From Geomonas oryzae (GTDB taxonomy: Bacteria; Desulfobacterota; Desulfuromonadia; Geobacterales; Geobacteraceae): a DNA stretch of 64,000 nucleotides. The notes below the pieces were generated by a model. That model saw nothing but the letters and a program-made list of their open reading frames with translations. It was not told the origin of the DNA and made no database searches. Position 1 is the first letter of the stretch, and every line of letters begins with the position of its first letter. Both the position numbers and the translations under genes were made by a program. The stretch lies in NCBI RefSeq assembly GCF_004117875.1, contig NZ_RAHW01000001.1, forward strand, positions 1,037,830-1,101,829, read 5' to 3'. Positions 27,591-36,985 of this stretch are shown one piece after another.

Positions 27591-28880
27591 ATGTCCATAG
27601 ACAGAAACCTGCGCCTGGAGGGGATCTACCCCCAGCGCCAGAAGGAGTTTTTCATGCAGCGCGTCAAGCTCCCGGCCGGGATCATCTCCGCCGACCAGGC
27701 GCAAAAGGTGGCGCAGCTAGCCGGGGTCCACGCGCGCGGCCTCGTGCATCTCACCACGAGGGGGAGCATCGAGCTGCACTGGCTTTCCGAGGAGGCGCTC
27801 CCGTCGGTCGCGGCCCAGCTCGCCCAGGTCGGGTTGTACAACCGCGGCGCCTGCGGGGGCGCGGTGCGCGGCGTCATCTGCGGCAGCCTCTCCGCAGCCG
27901 GAGCCCCCGCCCTGGAAGCGCTGGTCAGGAAGATCCACCGGCACTTCACCGGTAACCCCCGCTTCGAAAGGCTCCCGAAGAAGTTCAAGATCGGCGTCGA
28001 GGCGGACACGGCAAGCCGCAGGCACCTGATCCAGGACCTCTGCTTCATCCCGGTCCCCTCCGATGACGAGCGGTCGCGCTACGACGTCTACGCCGCCGGC
28101 GGGCTCGGGCGCGAACCGACCCCGGGCTTTTTGCTGGCGCAGGGGGTTTTGGAGGACGCGCTCATCCCGCTGACCGAGAACGTTTTAAGGGAGTACGAGG
28201 CGAACACCCCGCCGCCCAAGCGTCTGAAGCACCTCGTGCGCGAGATCGGGCAGGAGGAGTTCCGCCGCAGGGTGATGGGGGAAGGGGCGCTCGAGGAGCT
28301 CACCACCGTTCCCACCCTGACCGGAAGCCTGGTGCCGGTACCCGCCCATTCCGAGGATCGGCTCGAGGCGCACGTCTTTGCCGGGGAGCTTCAGGCTGAA
28401 GGTCTCGCCGCCCTTGCCCGTGTGGCGGCGCAGTTTTGCGGAGGGGTCCTCATGGTGACCGGGAACCAGACCGTGGTGATGCACGTGGTAGAGGGGGCGG
28501 ATCGGGAGAAGGCGCGCGAGGCCCTGGCGCAGGCCGGGTTTGCCGGAGAGAGCGCGGCGGAGCGGGTGGTCTTCCGGTGCTGCCCGGGGAGCCACGAGTG
28601 CATCATGGGGCTTGCCCCGACCCGGGAGGTGGCGGCCGCCGTGGTGGCGGAGCTTGGCGAGGAGGCGCTGGCCCTGAACTGGGCCATTTCCGGTTGTCCG
28701 AACTGCTGCGCCCAGCCGCAGCTCGCTCAGGCGGGGATCGTCGCTTCGCGTCTGGTGAACGACCAGGCCGGGCGCGCGCCGCGTTTCGACCTGTACCGTG
28801 CCGGTGCCGGCCCCTTCGCCGAGCCGGTGCAGCAGGGGCTCACCCTGGCCCAGCTCATAGCGGCGGTCAAGGAAGTCTAA
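27591..28880 (+). CDS. Nitrite/sulfite reductase family protein (sirohaem, 4Fe-4S)
   Basis: Sirohaem enzyme family that reduces sulfite or nitrite by six electrons. The N-terminal ferredoxin-like half begins QRQKEFFMQRVKLPAGIIS, with the HLTTRGSIELHWL strand and the GACGGAVRG segment. The cluster cysteines are C331-x5-C337 (CPGSHEC) and, about 30 residues on, CPNCC, where an extra Cys replaces the usual Gly. At 429 residues it is shorter than the assimilatory enzymes (about 550). The ATG has AGGAGA eight bases upstream. No sulfur or nitrogen gene is adjacent, so the substrate is open. Confidence 0.85.
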   Translation: MSIDRNLRLEGIYPQRQKEFFMQRVKLPAGIISADQAQKVAQLAGVHARGLVHLTTRGSIELHWLSEEALPSVAAQLAQVGLYNRGACGGAVRGVICGSLSAAGAPALEALVRKIHRHFTGNPRFERLPKKFKIGVEADTASRRHLIQDLCFIPVPSDDERSRYDVYAAGGLGREPTPGFLLAQGVLEDALIPLTENVLREYEANTPPPKRLKHLVREIGQEEFRRRVMGEGALEELTTVPTLTGSLVPVPAHSEDRLEAHVFAGELQAEGLAALARVAAQFCGGVLMVTGNQTVVMHVVEGADREKAREALAQAGFAGESAAERVVFRCCPGSHECIMGLAPTREVAAAVVAELGEEALALNWAISGCPNCCAQPQLAQAGIVASRLVNDQAGRAPRFDLYRAGAGPFAEPVQQGLTLAQLIAAVKEV

Positions 28881-28883
28881 AAA

Positions 28884-28911
28884 ACGTTCTACGTTCTACG
28901 TTCTACGTTGA
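28884..28911 (+). repeat. Four tandem 7-base units (ACGTTCT type)
   Basis: Three exact ACGTTCT units and one ACGTTGA unit start three bases after the reductase stop. The array is inverted relative to that at 29115-29139, so the two flank a 203-base segment. Confidence 0.8.
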
Positions 28912-28935
28912 AAACCCCTCTCGCTTCTGCGCCGG

Positions 28936-28970
28936 AAGGGGACTGGCTCCGCAGGTGCCTGTCCCCTTTT
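28936..28970. repeat. Dispersed repeat with AAGGGGAC/GTCCCCTT ends
   Basis: A 35-base unit running AAGGGGACTGGCTCC to GGTGCCTGTCCCCTTTT. Near-identical copies occur at 56489-56522 and, inverted, at 56568-56598. The short inverted ends and dispersal suggest a small mobile or REP-type element. Confidence 0.75.
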
Positions 28971-29114
28971 CCGCTCGGGTGAAGAAGGTGCCAGGAAGAG
29001 CTCCTGGCGCAGCCGCCGGCGCCCTCACCCCCGCCCCTCTCCCGGAGGGCGAGGGGAGCTCCCACCTGCGTAAGCCGTATCCAGACGACATGAATGCCGG
29101 ATGCCCGCCGTAAA

Positions 29115-29139
29115 ACGTTGAACGTTGAACGTTGAACGT
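29115..29139 (-). repeat. Tandem 7-base units (ACGTTGA type)
   Basis: Three ACGTTGA units plus a partial one. It is the inverted partner of 28884-28911 and sits just past the stop codon of the kinase gene at 29144. Between the two arrays there is only GC-rich repeat sequence and no supported gene. Confidence 0.8.
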
Positions 29140-29143
29140 CCGT

Positions 29144-31744
29144 TTAAGCCTCGTCCAGTATCTCCCTCACCTTCCCGAGTAGTTCGTTGATCTTGATCGG
29201 CTTCGACACGAAGTGGCGGGGGTCCCCCTTGGTCAGCGTGTCGGTGACGATGTCCGCGGTGTACCCACTCATGAACATCGCCTTCACCCCGGGAGAGATG
29301 GCGGCTATCGCCTCGTAGGCGTCGCGCCCGTTCATGCGCGGCATGATCACGTCCAGGATCACCAGCGCAATCCGGTCTCCCGCCACCTTGAACTTCTCCA
29401 CCGCGTCGATCCCGTCCACCGCGGTGATCACCCGGTACCCGAAATCCTGCAAAAGCTCCCGCACCATGTCCCGGATCACCGCATCGTCCTCGACGAGAAG
29501 GATGGTCTCGTCCCCACCCCGCACCGCCTGGTCTTCTGGCGCACTCTCGCTTCCCGCAGGGAGGTCGATCAGCGGAAGGTACACCCGGAACACGGTGCCG
29601 TGCCCGAGCTCGCTGTAGCAGTTGATGAAGCCGCCGTGCTGCTTCACGATGCCGTACACCATGGCGAGCCCGAGGCCGGTCCCCTTGCCCGGCTCCTTCG
29701 TGGTGAAGAACGGCTCGAAGATACGGTCACGGGTCTTTTCGTCCATCCCTGTGCCGGTGTCTGCGACGGTGATCAGGGCGTAACTGCCCGGCTCCCCGTA
29801 GCCGTGGGAGTCGATGAACTCCTGGTCCAGGATGATCGGATCGGTGCTGATGCGCAGGATCCCCCCTTTGGCCATGGCGTCCCGCGCGTTCACGGCCAGG
29901 TTCATCACGACCTGCTCGATCTGGCCCGCATCGGCGAGTACGGAGAGTTCCTCCTGGCAAAGCTGCATCCTGAACTCGATATGTTCCGGGATCAGTCGTC
30001 GCAGCATCGCCTGGACGTTGGAGAGAATGGCGTTCGTGCCGACCGGAACCGGGTTGCTCACCTGCTTGCGGCTGTAGGCGAGCAGGCTGCGGGTGAGGCT
30101 CGCGGCACGCTCGGAGGCGCGCACGATTTCGGCCACCTTCGCCTGCATGGGGTGTTCGGGCTCGAGCTGCAGCTGTATCATGGTGCTGTACCCGATGATC
30201 GCGGTCAGGATGTTGTTGAAATCGTGCGCGATCCCGCCTGTCAGCGTGCCGATCGCCTCCATCTTCTGGGACTGGGTCAGCTGGTGTTCCAGTGCCCTTC
30301 TCGCCTCCTCCGCCTCGAGCCGGTCGGTCACGTCGTAGCAGGTCCCGATGTACCCGGCGAAGTTCCCGTCCAGCCCGTTGAAAGGCCTTCCCATGTCCAC
30401 GACCCACCGGTAGTTCCCGCTATGGTGCCTCAGCCGGTACTGCATCTGGAAGGGTGCCCGCAGGGCGAAAGCGTTGCGGTAGATCGAGACGCACTCTGCC
30501 ACGTCCTCGGGATGGACCCCCTCGGTCCAGCCGTCTCCCAATTCGTTCTCCAGGGGGCGACCGGTGAATTCAAGCCAGGTGTGGTTGAAGTAGTTGGCCT
30601 CGCCGTCGGTGCCGACGCGCCAGATCAGGGCGGGGAAATTCTCGAAGAGGGTGAGGTAGAAATCCGCCGAGCGCTCGAGTTCGAGCAGCATCCGGTTGAA
30701 GGTGCGCGACATCTGCCCGATCTCGTCCTCCGAGGTCACCGGGGCGAGGCGTTGCGCGAGTTCCCCCATGGCCGGAAGCTGCTCCAGATGCCTCGTGAAG
30801 GAAACGAGCGGCCTCGTGAGGTGTTGCATGAAGGGCCATACGATGAGCAGCGACAGGATCGCCGCCGCCAGCGAACCGGCGAGCAGGTAGTTTCTGGCGG
30901 TACGCAGCGGCCCGTACGCCTCGTCAAGCGGATAGCTGACCGCTAGTACCCACCCGGTGGACTTCAGACGTTTCACCGACCTGAGCACGGGGATTCCGGT
31001 TTGCGTCATCGTCTCGGCGGTTCCCTGGAAACCGGCCAGGGCGCGATCCAGCATCTCGTTGCGGCCGGGAGGGTCCCGGCGCAGCACCCGCTTCTTATCC
31101 GGGTGCATGAGCACGTTGCGGTGCGCGTCGTAAAGGGACAGGAATCCGTTCGGGCCGAGTTTCAGCGAGGCGAGGGAGCGCAGGAAATGCTGTTCGCGCA
31201 GGTCGATGCTGCCGGACAGCACCCCGATCAGCTTCTGTCCCGGACCGAAAAGGGGGACGGTGAACATGATGATCGGCCGACTCTGGCGCTGCAGAGAGGC
31301 GAAGGGGCCGGAGATGTAGTTTCTGCGCAGCCTCACCGTCTCCCTGAAATATTCACGGAAGGAAAAATCCCGGCCGATGTAGTTGAGGTCATGGGGAGTG
31401 GCCGCGACGAGGATCCCCTTCTCGGAAAAGAGAAACAGGGAGTTGTCGAAGAACGGGCGCTGCCTGATCTGGGAGTCCAGAATACGCTGCGCCTTTTTAG
31501 GGTGTTCCAGGATGTCGGGGGGGAGGGTACTGGCCAGGTGGCCCAGTTCGGCGGTGAAGTCGAAGATGCGGTCGTCGATCTGGTTGCCCAAAGAGTCGAG
31601 TAGTATCGACTGCTGCTGCGAGATGTTCTGCTTGAAGGTTCTTTGCAAAAAGAGCAGGGAGGTGACGGCGGTCGCCGACATCAGTACGCCGACCATGAGG
31701 AAGACGGCAAGCGTCATCTTGGTTTTCATGCTGTTGAAAAGCAC
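29144..31744 (-). CDS. Membrane hybrid histidine kinase (Cache-HAMP-PAS-kinase-receiver)
   Basis: A transmembrane helix (about 9-32), a periplasmic dCache-type domain (about 35-275), a second helix and HAMP are followed by one PAS/PAC domain (about 355-480). The kinase core has H-box [21 protein letters not shown]-box [13 protein letters not shown]1 [10 protein letters not shown] and G2 [13 protein letters not shown]. The C-terminal receiver keeps VEDDA, the acceptor in [13 protein letters not shown] and SKPI. The GTG at 31744 has GGAG five bases upstream; the ATG 15 bases further in lacks a site. It may be an independent unit, convergent with the sulfite reductase-like gene. Confidence 0.9.
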   Translation of the reverse strand: MLFNSMKTKMTLAVFLMVGVLMSATAVTSLLFLQRTFKQNISQQQSILLDSLGNQIDDRIFDFTAELGHLASTLPPDILEHPKKAQRILDSQIRQRPFFDNSLFLFSEKGILVAATPHDLNYIGRDFSFREYFRETVRLRRNYISGPFASLQRQSRPIIMFTVPLFGPGQKLIGVLSGSIDLREQHFLRSLASLKLGPNGFLSLYDAHRNVLMHPDKKRVLRRDPPGRNEMLDRALAGFQGTAETMTQTGIPVLRSVKRLKSTGWVLAVSYPLDEAYGPLRTARNYLLAGSLAAAILSLLIVWPFMQHLTRPLVSFTRHLEQLPAMGELAQRLAPVTSEDEIGQMSRTFNRMLLELERSADFYLTLFENFPALIWRVGTDGEANYFNHTWLEFTGRPLENELGDGWTEGVHPEDVAECVSIYRNAFALRAPFQMQYRLRHHSGNYRWVVDMGRPFNGLDGNFAGYIGTCYDVTDRLEAEEARRALEHQLTQSQKMEAIGTLTGGIAHDFNNILTAIIGYSTMIQLQLEPEHPMQAKVAEIVRASERAASLTRSLLAYSRKQVSNPVPVGTNAILSNVQAMLRRLIPEHIEFRMQLCQEELSVLADAGQIEQVVMNLAVNARDAMAKGGILRISTDPIILDQEFIDSHGYGEPGSYALITVADTGTGMDEKTRDRIFEPFFTTKEPGKGTGLGLAMVYGIVKQHGGFINCYSELGHGTVFRVYLPLIDLPAGSESAPEDQAVRGGDETILLVEDDAVIRDMVRELLQDFGYRVITAVDGIDAVEKFKVAGDRIALVILDVIMPRMNGRDAYEAIAAISPGVKAMFMSGYTADIVTDTLTKGDPRHFVSKPIKINELLGKVREILDEA

Positions 31745-31883
31745 ACGAACTCCGATTGGCGCACAAGAGGCCAGCTCAAGACCGGCAAAAGCCAGTCACA
31801 GCAAAACTTATAAACGTTCCGTGAGAAATGACAACGCGCTCTATGAGCAAATTCGGCGACGGGGTAATGATTCTACCTTCTTT

Positions 31884-31911
31884 TTGTGAGAGATAAAAGC
31901 GTACTTATTAT
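31884..31911 (+). promoter_or_regulatory. Sigma-70-like promoter facing into a gene-free region
   Basis: TTGTGA (31884-31889) and TATTAT (31906-31911) are separated by 16 bases; the latter differs from consensus at one base. Transcription would start near 31918, at the base of a hairpin. Confidence 0.4.
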
Positions 31912-31914
31912 AGG

Positions 31915-31951
31915 GTGTCAAATCGCCGCCCTGCGCAGGGGGATGTGACAC
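31915..31951 (+). repeat. Hairpin directly after the promoter-like sequence
   Basis: GTGTCA pairs with TGACAC, followed inward by ATC/GAT and a CCCTG/CAGGG stem around GCGC-type central bases. It could form the 5' structure of an RNA or be a protein-binding palindrome. Confidence 0.5.
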
Positions 31952-32253
31952 GGTTTCCTGCCCGGCACCAGTGGGGGCGGCACCCGGCCGGGAGACAAAA
32001 ACGTCAAGGAAATGTCGGGAACTCGTTTTGTCCGGGCAAAGTGGACAACTATCAAGGCCTTAGGGATGTTTACGGTGCGGAGCGTTGCTGGATGATGCTC
32101 TTCTATCCACGTGACCTGTGGAAAAGTATGTGGAGAAATGGGCGGGAAAGGGGACTATTGGCAACAAACCGGATATTTCTAGCAAATTGCCTAAATTTTA
32201 GGCGGCGTAAAAGGGCGTTATTGCTGTGTCGCCAAGGTTTTGGCGGCCGGGCG

Positions 32254-32280
32254 AAAAAAAAGGGGGGCTCGTGCCCCCCT
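32254..32280 (-). terminator. Rho-independent terminator of pyc
   Basis: A perfect GGGGGGC/GCCCCCC stem with a four-base loop, followed on the minus strand by eight T residues, 25 bases past the pyc stop codon. On the plus strand the same stem is followed by only three T, so it may also stop transcripts arriving from 31.9 kb. Confidence 0.88.
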
Positions 32281-32305
32281 TTCGCGTGCATTTGGCCTTG
32301 CCGCT

Positions 32306-35300
32306 TTAGGATAAAACGAAAAGGAGCTCCTCTTTTTCCACCTTTCCGCCCTCCTTGCACTTCACCTCGGCGATGCAGCCGTCCTCCTTGGCCTTGATGT
32401 TGGTCTCCATCTTCATGGCCTCGGTGACCGCGAGGATGTCCCCCGCCTTGACCGCGTCCCCCGGCTTCACGTTGAGCTTGATCACCTTGCCCGGCATCGG
32501 AGCCCCGACCTGTTTCGGATTCGACTTGTCCGCCTTCTCGTGGCCGGCCTCGTCGCTTTGCACCGACTGGTCGCGCACGGTGACGCTCCTCGCGTTGCCG
32601 TTCAGTTCGAAGTAGATCTTCTTGGTGCCGTCGGGCTGGGTCTTGCCGATGGCGTTCAGCTTCACGATGAGCGTCTTGCCCGGCTGCAGCTCGATGGAGG
32701 TCTCCTGTCCCGGCTCGAGACCGTAGAAGAAGATCGGCGTCGGGATCACCGAGACGTCGGAGAACTCCTGGCGGTGCTTCGCGTACTCCACGTAGACGCT
32801 CGGGTACATCATGTACGACATGAGCTCCTCGTCGTTCACAGGGTGGCCTACCTTCGCCTCGGCGGTCGCGCGCTCCTTCTCGAAGTCGGCAGGCTCCAGG
32901 AGCTCGCCCGGACGGCAGGTGATGGGCTCCTGCCCCTTGAGGATGATCTTCTGCAGCTCCTTCGGGAAGCCCTGGTAGGGCTGGCCGATCATCCCCTTGA
33001 AGAAGCCGACCACCGATTCCGGGAATGCCAAGTCCGCGCCGGGGGCGAAGACGTCCTCGGGCTCGAGGTTGTTCTTCACGAGGAACATCGCCATGTCACC
33101 GACCACCTTGGAGGAAGGGGTGACCTTGACCACGTCGCCGAAGAGGAGGTTCACCTTGTGGTACATCTCCTTGCACTCCTCCCAGCGCTCGATGAGGCCC
33201 AAGCCCGCGACCTGCGGCTTGTAGTTCGAGTACTGCCCCCCCGGGATCTCGTGGTGGTACACCTCGGCGGTGCCGCTTTTAAGCCCGGACTCGAAGGGGC
33301 TGTAGTAGTCGCGCACCGTCTCCCAGTAGTTGGCGAGCTGCTGCATGCCGCGCTCGTCCACCTGCGGGTCGCGCTCGGTTCCCTTGAGGGTCGCCACCAG
33401 GGCGTTCAGGTTGGGCTGCGAGGTGAGGCCGGAGATGGAGGAGAGCGCCGCGTCGACGATGTCGACCCCGGCCTGCGCCGCCATGAGAAGGAGCGCGCCG
33501 CCGTTGCCGGAGGTGTCGTGGGTGTGCAGGTGCACCGGGATGCCGATCTCGTCCTTCAGCGCCTTCACGAGCTGGTACCCCGCGTACGGCTTCAAAAGGC
33601 CCGCCATGTCCTTGATGGCGAGGATGTGGGCCCCCATCTTCTCCAGTTCCTTCGCCATCGAGACGTAGTAGGAGAGGGGGTACTTGGTGCGGGTGGGGTC
33701 GGAGATGTCGCCGGTGTAGCAGATGGCGGCCTCGCAGATCTTGCCCGACTTCTGCACCGCCTCCATGGCGACCTGCATGCCGCGGGTCCAGTTGAGCGAG
33801 TCGAAGACGCGGAAGACGTCGACGCCGCTCTCGGCGGCCTGGGCCACGAAGCGCTGCACCACGTTGTCCGGGTAGTTCGTGTAGCCGACCGCGTTCGCTC
33901 CCCTCAGAAGCATCTGGAAGAGGACGTTCGGGATCGCCTCGGAGAGGGCGTGCAGCCTCTGCCACGGGTCCTCTTTCAAAAAGCGCATCGAGACGTCGAA
34001 GGTGGCGCCCCCCCAAAGCTCCAGCGAGAAGAGGTCGCTCGCGAGGTGCGAGGTCGGCTCGGCGATCTTCAGGAGATCGTAGGTCCTCACGCGGGTGGCG
34101 AGCAGCGACTGGTGCGCGTCGCGCATCGTGGTGTCGGTGAGGAGGAGCTTCTTCTGCTCGAGAACCCACTTGGCGAGCCCCTCGGCCCCCTTCTCGCGCA
34201 GGATGTCCTTGGTCCCCTTCGGCTTTTGCGCGAACGGTTCGATCTGCGGGACGCAGGCCTCGATGAGTTCGGCCGAACGCAGCGGTTTCGCGACGCCGGC
34301 GGAGCCGTTCACGATCACGTCGCCCAGGAAGTTCAGCACCTTGTTGGCGCGGTCCTTCTTCTCGGGGATGACGAGGAGCTCGGGGTGCTGGTCGATGAAG
34401 GAGGTGTTGCACTCGCCCGCCAGGAAGACCGGGTGGGTGATCACGTTCTCCAAGAAGCCGATGTTGGTCTTCACGCCGCGCACGCGGAATTCCTGGAGGC
34501 TTCGATCCATGATGTGCGCCGCCTCGGTGAAGGTGAGGCCCCAGGAGCTCACTTTGACGAGCAGCGAGTCGTAGTGCGGCGTGATCTGCGCGCCGGTGAA
34601 GGCGTTGCCCGCGTCGAGGCGGACGCCGCAGCCTGCCGAGGAGCGGTAGGTGGTCAGCGTGCCGAAGTCGGGGGCGAAGTTGTTGGTCGGGTCCTCGGTG
34701 GTGATGCGGCACTGGATGGCGTAGCCGCGCATCTCGATGGAGCCCTGGTTCGGGATGTTGATCTCCGGGTCGGAGAGCCTTTTCCCTTCGGCGATGAGGA
34801 TCTGGGCCTGCACGAGGTTACGGCCGGTGATCATCTCGGTCACCGTGTGCTCGACCTGGATGCGCGGGTTCATCTCGATGAAGTAGTAACGCCCTTCCTC
34901 GTCGAGGAGGAACTCGACGGTGCCGGCGTTACGGTACCCTACCTGTTTGGCGATCTTCAGGGCGTCGGTGCAAAGGGCCAAGCGGGTGTCGCCCGGAAGG
35001 GCGAGCGACGGCGCGAACTCGACCACCTTCTGGTGGCGGCGCTGGATGGAGCAGTCGCGCTCGTAGAAGTGCACGAGGCTCCCGTAGCCGTCGCCTAAGA
35101 CCTGCACCTCGATGTGCTTCGGGTTTTTCAGGTAGCGCTCGAGGAAGACGGAGGGGTCGCCGAAAGCTGCTTTCGCCTCGGAAGAGGCCGACTGCAGTCC
35201 CTCGAGGAGTTCTTTCTGGTTGGTGGCGACGCGCATGCCGCGCCCGCCGCCCCCCGCCGCAGCCTTGATGATGATCGGGTAGCCGTGGTTCTTGGCGAAC

Positions 35301-35752
35301 TTGAGCGCGTCCTCCTCGTGGACGATGGGCTCCTCGGTGCCGGGGACCGTAGCGACGCCGGCGGCCTTCGCCACCTTCCTCGCGGCGACCTTGTCGCCTA
35401 AGGCGCGCTGCATCTCGGCGGTAGGTCCGATGAAGGCGATGCCGTTTGCCTCGCACTTCTCGGCGAACTCGGCGTTCTCGGCCAGGAAGCCGTAACCGGG
35501 GTGGATGGCGTCGACGTCGCGCTTCTTGGCGAGCGCGATGATCTCGTCGATCCCCAGGTAGGCGTCGATGGGGGCTTTCCCCTTTCCTACCAGGTAGGCT
35601 TCATCCGCCTTGTAACGGTGCAGTGAGAGCTTGTCCTCGTCCGAATAGATGGCAACCGTGCTGATGCCGAGTTCGGTGCAGGCGCGGAAGATCCTGATCG
35701 CGATCTCCCCGCGGTTGGCTGCCATCACCTTCCTGAATTTCCGAGCTTCCAT
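32306..35752 (-). CDS. pyc: Pyruvate carboxylase
   Basis: A single-chain biotin enzyme of 1148 residues that makes oxaloacetate from pyruvate, bicarbonate and ATP. Biotin carboxylase (about 1-460) starts KVMAANRGEIAIRIFRA and includes the Gly-rich ATP loop KAAAGGGGRGMR and FIEMNPRIQVEHTVTE. The carboxyltransferase domain (about 540-830) shows TDTTMRDAHQSLLATR, ELWGGATFDVSMRFL and HTHDTSG. The C-terminal carrier domain has EAMKMETN, with the biotinylated Lys near residue 1114. AAAGGAG lies five to six bases before ATG 35752. A PdhR-like palindrome lies 86 bases upstream and the terminator closes the gene, so it is probably monocistronic. Confidence 0.97.
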   Translation of the reverse strand: MEARKFRKVMAANRGEIAIRIFRACTELGISTVAIYSDEDKLSLHRYKADEAYLVGKGKAPIDAYLGIDEIIALAKKRDVDAIHPGYGFLAENAEFAEKCEANGIAFIGPTAEMQRALGDKVAARKVAKAAGVATVPGTEEPIVHEEDALKFAKNHGYPIIIKAAAGGGGRGMRVATNQKELLEGLQSASSEAKAAFGDPSVFLERYLKNPKHIEVQVLGDGYGSLVHFYERDCSIQRRHQKVVEFAPSLALPGDTRLALCTDALKIAKQVGYRNAGTVEFLLDEEGRYYFIEMNPRIQVEHTVTEMITGRNLVQAQILIAEGKRLSDPEINIPNQGSIEMRGYAIQCRITTEDPTNNFAPDFGTLTTYRSSAGCGVRLDAGNAFTGAQITPHYDSLLVKVSSWGLTFTEAAHIMDRSLQEFRVRGVKTNIGFLENVITHPVFLAGECNTSFIDQHPELLVIPEKKDRANKVLNFLGDVIVNGSAGVAKPLRSAELIEACVPQIEPFAQKPKGTKDILREKGAEGLAKWVLEQKKLLLTDTTMRDAHQSLLATRVRTYDLLKIAEPTSHLASDLFSLELWGGATFDVSMRFLKEDPWQRLHALSEAIPNVLFQMLLRGANAVGYTNYPDNVVQRFVAQAAESGVDVFRVFDSLNWTRGMQVAMEAVQKSGKICEAAICYTGDISDPTRTKYPLSYYVSMAKELEKMGAHILAIKDMAGLLKPYAGYQLVKALKDEIGIPVHLHTHDTSGNGGALLLMAAQAGVDIVDAALSSISGLTSQPNLNALVATLKGTERDPQVDERGMQQLANYWETVRDYYSPFESGLKSGTAEVYHHEIPGGQYSNYKPQVAGLGLIERWEECKEMYHKVNLLFGDVVKVTPSSKVVGDMAMFLVKNNLEPEDVFAPGADLAFPESVVGFFKGMIGQPYQGFPKELQKIILKGQEPITCRPGELLEPADFEKERATAEAKVGHPVNDEELMSYMMYPSVYVEYAKHRQEFSDVSVIPTPIFFYGLEPGQETSIELQPGKTLIVKLNAIGKTQPDGTKKIYFELNGNARSVTVRDQSVQSDEAGHEKADKSNPKQVGAPMPGKVIKLNVKPGDAVKAGDILAVTEAMKMETNIKAKEDGCIAEVKCKEGGKVEKEELLFVLS

Positions 35753-35837
35753 TTCTTCTCCTTTAGTGGGGTGTTTTTTACCGAGACTAAAACAAATGGT
35801 GGAAATTTTATTGCGATAATAAAACAGGTGCAGCTCT

Positions 35838-35852
35838 ATTGGTAAAACCAAT
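35838..35852. promoter_or_regulatory. PdhR/LldR-like operator palindrome upstream of pyc
   Basis: ATTGGTAAAACCAAT is a perfect 6-base-arm palindrome (ATTGGT-AAA-ACCAAT). It closely matches the ATTGGT-n3-ACCAAT boxes bound by PdhR/LldR-type GntR regulators, which respond to pyruvate or lactate. It lies 86 bases upstream of the pyc start and overlaps a plausible -35 region (TTACCA, with TATTAT 18 bases on, minus strand). Control by a pyruvate- or organic-acid-sensing GntR protein is inferred. Confidence 0.6.
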
Positions 35853-35988
35853 TTCTCTTTAATTTCTGAGGGTTTAATTATGTATTCAAAAAGGTGGCAT
35901 ATAAAAGCAGATTCGAATTCGAATGTCAATCCAGAATGTAGTTATATTTTTGTATGCTCACGCCAAACGGCGAGACATGCAGCGGCAT

Positions 35989-36095
35989 CGTTCCTGCGGT
36001 CCACCGTGGGAACGAAAGCCCTGGACGGTCCAGCGTCAGCAGTACAAGACGCGGGAGCGTCTGACGATTACGTTCCCACGCTGGAGCGTAGGAAC
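35989..36095. repeat. Cluster of REP-like palindromes in the 442-base pyc/DUF554 gap
   Basis: Imperfect palindromes with CGTTCC/GGAACG ends lie at 35989-36014 and 36071-36095 (CGTTCCCACGCTGGAGCGTAGGAAC). Between them are smaller hairpins, CTGGAC-G-GTCCAG (36021-36033) and AGACGC-GGGA-GCGTCT (36048-36063). Apart from the pyc promoter region, the gap 35753-36194 shows no gene. The AT-rich part (35860-35960) could hold further promoters. Confidence 0.6.
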
Positions 36096-36194
36096 CATTT
36101 CCTTGTGGTTAAAGTATGACCCCTTGGCCTCAGCAAGGCGTGTGAGCCAGCTTTTTGCTTGCCTTGACGCCGACACCTGCCTTATCTTGGCGCG

Positions 36195-36881
36195 ATGATC
36201 ATGCAAGGAACGGCGGCAAACGCGGCGGCAATCGTCATCGGCGGCTTTATCGGCATCAAGGCGGGACATCTCATCTCCAGTCGTGTGAGGGGTACAGTCA
36301 TGTCCGGGGTCGGGCTCGCAGTACTACTTATCGGCATGCAGCTCTCTTTGAAAAGTCAGCAGCCGTTGATAATTATCGGTTCGCTCATCGGCGGCGGCAT
36401 CATCGGCGAACTCTTCGGCATCGAGGCGCGCCTGGAAGCGCTTGGGAACTGGATCGGCGACCGTTTCAAGGGAAGCGGCAAGGTGGCCGAGGGGTTCGTC
36501 ACCGCGAGCCTTTTGTACTGCGTCGGCGCCATGGCCATCATGGGGGCGTTGCAGGACGGTCTCGGATCGCGCCCGGACATCCTTTACGCCAAGGCCGCTC
36601 TGGACGGCATCGCCTCGGTGGCGCTCGCCTCCACCCTCGGGATCGGGGTTCTCTTCTCCGCGCTGCCGCTCTTCGCCTACCAGGGCGCCATCACCCTCTC
36701 CGCGTCCTTTGCCCAGCAGATCATGACCCCCGCCGTGGTGCAGGAGATGAATGCCGTCGGTGGGCTTTTGATCCTCGCCATCGGCCTCGACATGCTCGGG
36801 GTGAAACGGGTCCCGGTGGGGAACCTGCTCCCCGCGGTTTTCCTGGCTCCTCCCCTGGTCATGCTCTTCGTCGCTTCCTGA
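36195..36881 (+). CDS. DUF554 family membrane protein
   Basis: An inner-membrane protein of 228 residues made almost wholly of hydrophobic helices (about six or seven). It shows the DUF554 pattern: GTAANAAAIVIGGFIGIKAG at the start, then MGIQLSL-like (GMQLSLKSQQPLIIIGSLIGGGIIGE) and FVTASLLYCVGAMAIMGAL in the middle. The function of the family is unknown; transport has been proposed. No clear ribosome binding site precedes ATG 36195, and ATG 36201 is equally possible. Confidence 0.85.
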   Translation: MIMQGTAANAAAIVIGGFIGIKAGHLISSRVRGTVMSGVGLAVLLIGMQLSLKSQQPLIIIGSLIGGGIIGELFGIEARLEALGNWIGDRFKGSGKVAEGFVTASLLYCVGAMAIMGALQDGLGSRPDILYAKAALDGIASVALASTLGIGVLFSALPLFAYQGAITLSASFAQQIMTPAVVQEMNAVGGLLILAIGLDMLGVKRVPVGNLLPAVFLAPPLVMLFVAS

Positions 36882-36985
36882 CCTCTCCGCTGGACGTAAA
36901 CCTTGACACTCCCTCTAAAAATCTAATAACATCCAACCTTCGCCAAAAGCGCTACGGTGGACGGACCGGTTCCCCTTTCTATAGT

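Larger units (their letters stand above)
31745..32253. other. Long gene-free stretch between divergent-facing and convergent signals
   Basis: No reading frame here looks like a gene: the candidate frames either run into pyc or have unlike composition. The stretch is less GC-rich than its neighbours. It holds a promoter-like pair at 31884-31911, a strong hairpin at 31915-31951, a second GC-rich inverted stretch near 31970-32005, and ends at the terminator hairpin at 32254-32280. It could encode an untranslated RNA on the plus strand. Confidence 0.4.

Noticed and set aside
27408..27704. N-terminal extension of the receiver-kinase hybrid gene
   Set aside because: The extra 99 residues overlap the divergent reductase gene and its promoter and look like antisense translation; homology begins at ATG 27407.
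28884..28911. CRISPR array
   Set aside because: The 7-base units are directly adjacent with no spacers, and no cas gene is present in the window.
28903..29091. 62-codon minus-strand frame in the gap after the reductase gene
   Set aside because: It is made of repeat sequence (GGGGACTGG unit and GC-rich repeats) with no ribosome binding site.
32103..32360. 85-codon minus-strand frame past the pyc gene
   Set aside because: It overlaps the pyc 3' end and terminator in another frame, and its composition is that of repeat and terminator sequence.
35880..36198. Two short plus-strand frames of 79 and 91 codons
   Set aside because: They cover the REP-like palindromes and show no coding character.
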